From: Acorus gramineus
Lineage: Eukaryota; Streptophyta; Magnoliopsida; Acorales; Acoraceae
Direction of reading: 5' to 3'
NCBI GenBank assembly: GCA_030737835.1
Contig: JAUJYN010000017.1
Location: 2,976,001-3,040,000, forward strand
Length of the DNA: 64,000 nt
The translations under genes and the position numbers were made by a program. Below, piece after piece: positions 56,555 to 64,000 of the stretch. The notes under the pieces are model-generated. The model did no database searches. It was not told the origin of the DNA and worked only from the letters and a program-made list of their open reading frames with translations. Positions within the stretch are counted from its first letter, which is position 1. Each line of letters starts with the position of its first letter.

Positions 56555-57462
56555 CGAAAGGTGCCTCTCCCAACTGCCCCCAAATCGAGAACACAGGCTC
56601 GCAGCATGTCCTCAAGAGTCTGGATCGTCCTCTGACTGGCCGTCCGTCTGCGGATGAAACGCTGTACTGAAGTGGAGGTTCGTACCAAGGGCGTGCTGGA
56701 GGCTACGCCAGAACCTCGAAGTAAAACGCGCGTCTCGATCGGAAATGATGCTGACGGGAGTGCCATGGAGACGAACAATCTCTGAGACGAACAACTGCGC
56801 CAGGGTGTCCAGAGAATCGGTGAGTCGGATGGGGAGGAAATGAGCAGACTTCGTCAGCCGGTCGACGATCACCCAGATGGCATCGCGACCCGAACGTGAC
56901 CTCGGCAAACCCGAGACGAAGTCCATGGTGATCTGCTCCCACTTCCACTGAGGGATCTCAATGGACTGCAGCTTCCCCGCAGGGCGCTGATGCTCCGACT
57001 TCACCTGCTGGCATACTAGGCATCGGGCAACGAAACGGGCAATATCCGTCTTCATCCCGCGCCACCAGTAGCCACGACGAAGGCCCCTGTACATCTTCGT
57101 GCCACCAGGATGCACTGTGTACCTCGAACGATGGGCCTCGTCCAGAATCTTCCGCTTCAGCTCTGCGTCGTCGGGAATGCATACTCGGCCTCTGAATCGC
57201 AGGATCCCGTCCGCGCGAATCTGGTAGTCCGGACGCTCGCCCCGGGCGACGCCTTCAGAGAGGACTATAAAATGCGGATCCTGAGCCTGAGCCGTGCGGA
57301 TATCGTCGAGAAGGACTGGCTGCACCACTAGCCTGGCCAAAAAGCCACCCGCAGGAGTCTCTCGAACACTGATCCAGCAAGCGGCCTCCTCCAGAAGCCT
57401 CCAACGACGGACAGCCATATGGGCGGCCATGCCCAAGGGCTGCCTACTGAGAGCATCTGCAC
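56555..57462 (-). pseudogene. pol: Integrase zinc and catalytic core of C
   Basis: The open part is 56612-57436. Counting from its Met at 57436: zinc site H102, H109, C139, C142; catalytic D172 (MDFVSGLP), D233 (SDRDARF) and E269 (DGQSE), which gives D,D35E spacing. Directly after the Glu a 2-base loss near 56633 shifts the frame into a stop at 56612; a further 1-base loss near 56575 restores the frame before the chromodomain part. Only about 20 residues are out of frame. Integrase inserts the DNA copy into the chromosome. Confidence 0.88.
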
Positions 57463-59405
57463 GACATTCGCCTTACCCGGATGGTAAGCGATGTCACAAT
57501 CATAGTCCGTCAGGAACTCGACCCAACGTCTCTGACGCATGTTGAGCTCCGGCTGGGACTGCAAATATGTCAAGCTCTTATGATCGGTAAAGAGCTCGAA
57601 CTCCTCTCCATAGAGGTAATGCCTCCACATCTTCAGCGCAAAGATGATCGCTGCCAACTCAAGGTCGTGGGTGGGGTAATTCTGCTCATGGGGCTTCAAC
57701 TGACGCGACGCGTAAGCCACAACCTTACCGTGCTGCATCAGGACGCAACCCACACCCAACTGCGATGCATCCGTGTAAACTGCGAACCCACCACTCCCAG
57801 ACGGAAGGGTAAGAACTGGCGCTGAGGTGAGCCTTCGCTTCAACTCCTGGAAGCTCTCCTCGCAGGACGGGGACCACTCGAACCGGACATCCTTCCGAGT
57901 GAGGCGGGTAAGAGGAACGGCTATCTTCGAGAAACCCTCGACAAACCTCCTGTAATAACCCGCCAAGCCCAGGAAGCTCCGAATCTCTGTGGGGTTCGAC
58001 GGTCGACGCCAATTCGACACGGCGAGCGTCTTCTCCGGGTCCACAGATATGCCCTCACCGGAAATCACATGGCCCAGAAAGGCCATACGCTCCAACCAGA
58101 ACTCGCACTTGCTGAACTTGGCGAACAACTGATGTCTGGCCAAAGTCTCCAAGACAGTGCGAAGATGGTGAGCGTGCTCCTCAAGACTCCTCGAGTACAC
58201 CAATATGTCATCGATGAATACTACCACAAAGGAGTCGAGGAAGGGCCGAAACACCCGGTTCATCAGATCCATGAAGGCCGCCGGCGTATTCATCAACCCG
58301 AATGGCAGTACTCTGAACTCATAATGCCCATACCGGGTATGAAAGGCCGTCTTCGGAATGTCTGACTCCCGGATCTTCAGCTGATAGTACCCCGAGCGGA
58401 GATCGATCTTGGAAAAGACACGCGCTCCCTGGAGCTGGTCAAACAGATCGTCGATCCGCGGCAAGGGGTACTTGTTCTTTACTGTCCGCTTGTTCAGCTG
58501 CCTGTAATCGATACAAAGCCGCAGCGAACCGTCCTTCTTCCGGACGAACAGAACAGGGGCTCCCCACGGAGAAACACTCGGACGTGCGAAGCCCTTCTCC
58601 AGCAACTCCTCCAACTGCTCCTTGAGCACCCTCAGCTCTGCAGGGGCCATCCGGTACGGAGCTCTCGAAATCGGCTCGGTCCCCGGAATCAGATTGATCT
58701 CAAACTCGATCGCGCGATCCGGCGGTAATCCCGGAAGATCATCGGGGAAAACCTCGGGATACTCTGCCACGACCGGAGTCTGACTGATATCTGCCTGCAG
58801 CGGTGCATCCTCCTGAGCAATATACGCTAGAAAGCCCTCGCATCCTCCCTGAAGGAGTCTCCACGCCTGCATGGACGACACGAACCCCAAAGGGGCTACG
58901 TCACGATCGCCCACGAACTGGAAGGACCTCCGACCCGGAAGGTGGAAAGACACCGACTTGGCAAAACAGTCGATGCTGGCGTGACTAGCTGCAAGCCAAT
59001 CCATTCCCAGGATGGCATCAAAGTCCGTCATCGCGAGCTCCACCAACTCCACTGGAAACTCATGCTCCGCAACCACCACCGTACACCCTCGGTACACAGA
59101 ACGGAGGAGAATACGGTCTCCCACGGGCAATGATATCTCCAAGATAGCATCCAAAGGGGCGGACGCCACACCCATCCGTCTCGCGAAAGCGGGAGACACG
59201 AACGAGTGTGTGGCTCCGGAATCAAACAACACATATGCAGGGAGCTGGGAGATCTGAACAATACCTCGGACCACGCTGCCTGATGCCTGAGCCTCCTCTG
59301 CCGAAAGCGCTGCCACTCGGCCCTGAACAAACTGCGGCTGAGGAGCAGGGGCACGCCTCGCCGGCTGCGCTGGCTGCCTCCTCTGGTCAGCACGGCCACC
59401 CTGTG
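57463..59405 (-). pseudogene. pol: Protease, reverse transcriptase and RNase H of C
   Basis: Inside a 729-residue frame (59517-57328). Counting from 59517: protease D-S-G at 99-101; RT from about 280 ([34 protein letters not shown]), catalytic FIDD at 434-437; RNase H from about 575 ([25 protein letters not shown] at 679-686). A 1-base loss near 57462, at the last RNase H motif, shifts the frame and yields about 40 unrelated residues. Residues 1 to about 37 of the frame are also out of register because of a shift in the Gln-rich linker at about 59405-59490. The RT itself is uninterrupted. Confidence 0.93.
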
Positions 59406-59896
59406 CTGCTGCTGCTGACGCTGAGGCTGCTGCTGCTGCTGGCGCTGAGGCTGCTGCTGCTGGAACTGCTGCTTCTGCTGTGGAGGCAGCACACGGGGTC
59501 GGCCAACATCGGGGCAATTATACAAGATATGCCCGATGCGCTGACAGTGGTAACAGCGCCGCGTCTCTGGTCGCCTGGACTGGACTGGCACTGCTGCGAT
59601 GGGTGCTGGACCTCGCACTGGCACCACATCTGCTGGAGGAGAGGCAGCCGCTGACCGATCAAAGCGGGGCCTCTTCTTCTTGCGCTGTCCCTGGTCCTGG
59701 CTCCTGGGTGGTCTCTAGTCTGCCGAAGGGGTCGAAGCCCTCACGAGGATCCCGAGGTCTCGCTCGACTGTCTTCGCTCGAGACACCAAGTCGTAGTACC
59801 TCGTGAATGCCTGGGAGGTGACGTGCACCCGAATGGCGCTGCTGAGACCAAGCTCGAATCGACGGCACCTCGTCTCCTCGTCCATCACCAAAGCTG
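59406..59896 (-). pseudogene. gag: gag C-terminal part with nucleocapsid knuckle of C
   Basis: After a 1-base loss near 59897 the gag frame goes on as [16 protein letters not shown] at 59717-59715 (minus strand) stands where A has CAG. The zinc knuckle [14 protein letters not shown] (CX2CX4HX4C) is at 59514-59555, followed by a Gln-rich tract of CAG-like codons (59405-59490) in which the frame shifts again before protease. Nucleocapsid binds element RNA. Confidence 0.87.
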
Positions 59897-60667
59897 GGCG
59901 AATCTGGACAGCCTCGTGAAGCGCGTGGAGTAGTCAGCGACAGACATAGAGCCCTGCGTCAGCTGCTCAAACTCCTGCATCACTATCTGGCGCGTCGAGA
60001 ACGGGAAGTACTCCTCCAAGAAATACCTCCGGAAACCCGTCCATGAAAGCTGCTCCACTCCCTCTGGGATGTCCACTGATCTAGTAGCCCACCAGTCGGC
60101 GGCGCTACCCTTCAGCATAAAAGTGGCCAGGGAGACTCGCTGGCGGTCGGTGCAAAGCATGGTCGAGAAGATCGCATCCACCTCCATCAACCATCGCTCT
60201 GGAGCAAGAGGATCCGCCGTCTGGCCCTGGAACTCGGGAGGGTGGAGCTTCAGAAAGGCTGCGAGGCCACTCTGCTGCACCCGCGCTGCAGCCTCTAGCC
60301 CCACCTCCCTCTCCTGGGGATCCTGAACTCTGACCGCCGGAACCACCACGGGGACTGGGGGTACATCGGGTACCACAGGTGGATCTGCCACCAAAGGGAC
60401 CTGCGGAACTGCCTCGCGGGCCGCCCGCAGCTCCTGAATCTCCCGTGCCTGATCTGCCAACACTCTGGTCTGGGCCTCCAGTGCCCTGGTCTGCGTCTCC
60501 ACCAAATCTGCTATCCGCGCAAACGCGCGCTCCCAGGCAGGAGGCTCCTGCGCCGATCCTGGCCTCACGGCTGAGGACTCTCCAGTAGCATCCTCGCCTC
60601 TGGTAGGTCCGGAAACCTCCAAAGGTCGAGAGGGACCACGTCCGCGCCGTCCTCTGCGAGGAGGCAT
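59885..60667 (-). pseudogene. gag: gag N-terminal and capsid part of C
   Basis: 260-residue frame from ATG at 60667, the same start (MPPRRGRRGRG) as V and D. It has a coiled-coil-like stretch with repeated ALEAQTR/VLADQAR at about 65-80, then HPPEFQGQTADPLAPERW and MLKGSAADWW of the plant Ty3/gypsy capsid, and [18 protein letters not shown]. The stop at 59885 follows from the 1-base loss at about 59897. The ATG is 120 bases from the LTR edge, fitting a leader that starts in R. Confidence 0.9.
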
Positions 60668-60769
60668 ATCAGCAACCTAAGAAAACCAGACACTAGGATC
60701 AGAATACTCATATAGAAATCCTAGGACTCATCTCTACGAAAAAGAAGACAATTGGCTCTGACAGGACCA

Positions 60770-60782
60770 GGCTCTGATACCA
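60770..60782 (-). other. Primer binding site of C
   Basis: GGCTCTGATACCA on the plus strand, inverse of the tRNA-iMet site, five bases from the LTR. Confidence 0.92.
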
Positions 60783-60787
60783 ACTTT

Positions 60788-63770
60788 TGTCACGCCCCAG
60801 GGCGGCCGTCCCCGGGACGCGGCAAGTGTATACATGATATCAGCAGTCTATACAGGAGATCAATAAAATACTCTAAACAACAACTAAAATGACAACACAG
60901 ATGAAAGCAAGGCTGACATGATATATACACAGATAGCGGAAGCTAAAAGACTGAGTCTGTAATCCAAAAACATACTACAGACTCGATACATAATCAATGT
61001 CCTGTGAGAGCCAATATACACATACATCCAAATACAATCCAAACTGGGTGCCCAAGCACGGAAATATATACATACAATAAAAAAGGATGCTGATGGCCTC
61101 TAAAACTCGTGGGACGTGGCGCTACTCCGCTACTGATGCAGTCGCTCGGGGAGCTCCTCCTTCAAGTCCGCCTCGTAATCACTGGAGAAAAATATATATG
61201 CGAGGGGTGAGCCACACGCTCAGTGAATAGCACAACCCATGCATCACAATTTATATTAACCACAATAATCAAATCAAAAGCCTCAAAGTGGCATGAACAA
61301 CACAAATCCAGTGGGTCGCTACATCGCCGAACCACCACACCCTCACCCTCACCCCTCAATAGGTGACATAGGATATTGGGACTTACTAGGCTGATAATCA
61401 TCCTTACACAAATCCAGTGGGTCGCCACATCGCCGACCCACCACACCCTCACCCTCACCCCTCAATATGGTGACATAGGATATTGGGACTGACTAGGCTG
61501 TTGGTCACCCTTGGTCCACCGATAGTCTCTCCCCACTCCGTAGGCCGCTTGGCCACTCCCACATTCAGCACAGTCCGTCCCAAATCAGGAGGTGCCTACT
61601 GATGGGAGCCCTCCACGGGACGGCCTTTCTAACGCTGGGGCAGTCTCTACACGGATCCAACGAAGGGAACAGAACAGCCTATCCATACGCATATGATCCA
61701 CTCGGATGCCCCGACAACACATCTCAACAACTCTAATGTCTTGAATTCTTCAGAATTCCTCCAGGGCGCATAACCAAGATGCGGGGAAACATATAATATA
61801 ATATTATCGGGAAAAGAACCTTGGGAGGGCACCATGAGGTCCCGATATAGGACATCCCGACAACCAAACAAGGAACACGGAGTACCCTAGCCCGGGTCTC
61901 AATGTTGACCTCGCAAGGCCCCTTAATATTCCCTAAGGCATGATAATAGTCATAAGTTCACATTTAATTTAATAAATCAAACTAGTAGGACACATGCATA
62001 GGTCGAGGCTTCCTAGCATGAGAACAGGGTGACAGGATGCATGGCCCTTACACATATCCTAAGGGTGCAAGTCCCTAACATACAAAGTCTAGGGTGGCAT
62101 GCATTCTACACACTAATCATGCTTGCATGGATTACATATTAACAAGTTAATATTAACTATGGTGCCCCAGGGGAGGACGGTATACGCCCAAGTGCATATA
62201 GCGCCTCCCAACTGGGTTGGGTTGTCCCACTCACCGATAACCGGGTCGTCGCGCGACCGTCCGTCAAGATCTGCAAGACAGGGTAATCAACTCGGTGAGT
62301 AAAATACACAAATACACAAAAATACACTAAAAATACACAACACTCGGCAAACGTACATACGGCCCGTACGCACGCGAGCCCGAGCACCCCAACTCAATCC
62401 CGAACCCCCGGGCAGCCGCACGCACGGCCACCCGCCCCGGGCGCACAGCCGAGCCCCGGCCCGCGCGCCCAACGCACTGCCGAGCCTAGCCCGCACGCCC
62501 GTACACCCTGCCGAGTCCCCCCAGGTGCACCACGCGCTCACTGCGCCCCAGCGCAGCGACTCGCGCGCACACCCGCACGCCCAGCCTCATCGCCTCGCCC
62601 CGCGCGCACCCCGCGCGCACCACCGGCTCGCCCAGCGCCCCATCGCCTCGCCCCGCGCACACCACCGGCTCGCCTCACCGCGCGCGCACAGCACGCCTGC
62701 GCCTCTGCGCAGCGCTCCGCGCGCACCCCGCACGGCGCCCTGCGCGCAGCATCCGCACGCGGTCCCCTGCGCACGCCCGCTCGCATGCGCGCGTGCCTGC
62801 CAGCCTGCTCTGCCCGTCCTGCCTGCCAGCCCGCCTCCTGCGCTGCCTGTGCTGCCAGCCTACCCGAGCCAGCCTGCCATCCTGCCCGAGCCACCCTACC
62901 ACCTCTCACCGGCCACCAATGGCCTCCAACCGCCACCAACCGCCACCAACAGCCACCAGCACTCAAAACCACCCTCCTAACATGCATCTAAGCAAGAAAA
63001 GGAAGGAAAGAGAGCTTACCCTAGGAAGGAAGGAAAGTTCGGTTGCTCTCCGCGCACCGAAACCCCTCTTCAAGGACCACCACCACCACGATCTCCCTCA
63101 GCCCTCAAGATGGCTGAAATCAGAGGAGAAAAGAGGGCGTGAGAAGGGGTCAAACAAGTGGGAACTCGAATCCGAGACCACCGGTAGATAGATCGGGACA
63201 AGATCTAACCTTTCTCTTCTTTGGGTTTTTGGTTTCAACCTCAAGAACTAGGTCAAAAGAAGGTTTTAAAGAGAGGGAGAGAGAGAAAATCAATTTGGGA
63301 AGATGATGAATAGTGGAGGAGATATTTTAGCTTCACTTATATATAATCCCCATACTTAGATTAGGCTAACTAGGTTTAATTAGGGTTAAGAGAGGATTAG
63401 AGAGGATTAAGTGAGCTTTGACTTGGGTCAACCCAACCACACAAAAAAACAAAAGGGGTTGACCAAGTCATGGGCCCACTTTGACCAAGTCAACTCTCCC
63501 AATGACTTCTCGCTCGGTCAAAACCCGGATACGCCCCGGAACTGTGAAATTCTGAAACGTTACCGGAATTCGATGAAATTTTAGTGAGTGGCTTGGAATG
63601 GCACCAGGACACATAATATGCAGTTAGATTTTCAATCGGAGTCCTCAAACTCAGGATGATAGCTAACAGTCCAAAATTTTAGCGGTTGCGATCGAAAAAC
63701 AAAAAAAACTCAAAAACTGCCAGAATGCTCCAATGGTTACCAGAAGGCAAAAAGTGACACATATATAACA
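60788..63770 (-). repeat. 5' LTR of C
   Basis: 2983 bp. The 106-bp duplication starts at 61309 and 61415. Cassette 62235-62270, GC-rich block about 62345-62870 (shorter than in the 3' LTR), TATA-like TTATATATAA near 63338-63347 on the minus strand, W-boxes 63418-63522. Outside the GC block it is near-identical by eye to 52716-55837. Confidence 0.94.
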
Positions 63771-64000
63771 GAACAGATCATTAAAATAGGTGGGGACGCA
63801 GTCAGAGGCATCCGATATGAAGCAGAAGAAGCGGAGGCTATCACAATAGTGAAAATCCCTTCCAGGAGAGAAGGCAAGCAGCCAGTCGTGCACATATCAG
63901 AGTTTTCACCCGATTGGGCGTGTAATGGGGCACTACAAGTAACCACTTTGGGCAAAGGTAAAGCACGCGCATCAACTGACCGTAATCTAGGATGGCGGCT
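63771..64000 (+). pseudogene. Element B after C: end of retropepsin-like domain 4
   Basis: Begins with the right GAACA duplication. Read in the frame of the piece before C it stays open to the window edge, with IIKIGGDAVRGIRYEAEEAEA and a serine- and charge-rich part, matching the tail of the protease region of Tat/Athila elements. The RT and later domains of B should lie beyond 64000. Confidence 0.65.

Larger units (their letters stand above)
52716..63770 (-). mobile_element. Retrotransposon C, near-complete Tekay-type
   Basis: An 11.06-kb reverse element: 3' LTR 52716-55837, polypurine tract 55838-55850, gag-pol 55886-60667, primer site 60770-60782, 5' LTR 60788-63770, flanked by GAACA (52711-52715, 63771-63775). 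All Gag-Pol domains are present in the order expected for Tekay/Del chromoviruses. It has fewer lesions than A: four or five indels and one stop codon. LTRs are very alike by eye, apart from a block missing in the 5' copy. It is the best reference for the family in this window. Confidence 0.96.

Overview
The window is a block of plant repetitive DNA made almost wholly of nested long-terminal-repeat (LTR) retrotransposons. I see no host protein gene, tRNA, rRNA or CRISPR array. A plant origin follows from the initiator-tRNA-Met primer sites (TGGTATCAGAGCC), the chromovirus polyproteins, the Tat/Athila-type gag and protease of a second element, and C-to-T decay in CHG as well as CG context. The species cannot be named from the sequence; a large-genome flowering plant fits best.

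Two lineages are present. The first is a Ty3/gypsy chromovirus of Tekay/Del type. It has LTRs of 2.6 to 3.7 kb that read TGT..ACA (forward start TGTWATATATGWGTCAC, forward end CCGCCCTGGGGCGTGACA), a Met primer site, one Gag-Pol frame and a C-terminal chromodomain. I label its copies T, U, X, Y, Z, W, V, A, D, X2, X3 and C. The second, B, is a Tat/Athila-like element (OTA branch).

Layout. Positions 1-25566 are one old forward LTR (U, with its primer site and a stub of gag) split by T (1-1719), X (2291-11208) and W (11548-23953). X is itself split by solo LTRs Y (2651-5406) and Z (7844-10445). W is split by V (13214-22951), an internally deleted element. Positions 25567-27259 are scrambled LTR debris. 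From about 27260 to the right edge the host is B. It is split by A (27434-40708, two LTRs, decayed Gag-Pol, itself carrying the inverted fragment D at 30592-33973), by solo LTR X2 (41689-45422), by the chimeric truncated LTR X3 (48448-50538) and by C (52716-63770, the best preserved element). Five-base target-site duplications seen directly: TGATG (X), CTATG (V), TAATT (W), AAAGT (A), CCACA (X2), GAACA (C); Y has (A)GCTCC. They fix the order of insertion.

The points most worth a second look are: (i) B carries a tandem series of retropepsin-like domains (three with D-x-G catalytic loops and a fourth relic) separated by acidic linkers; (ii) nearly every Tekay-type LTR carries a 36-base cassette between a 3' splice-site-like CTTGCAG and a 5' splice-site-like GTGAGT, preceded by a GTAAG donor and a very GC-rich block, suggesting a spliced leader inside the LTR; (iii) A plus D form an inverted repeat of leader, primer site and gag that could make double-stranded RNA; (iv) dense WRKY W-box arrays lie upstream of the presumed promoter in several LTR subfamilies. 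No element in the window has an intact Gag-Pol, so all are non-autonomous as they stand.
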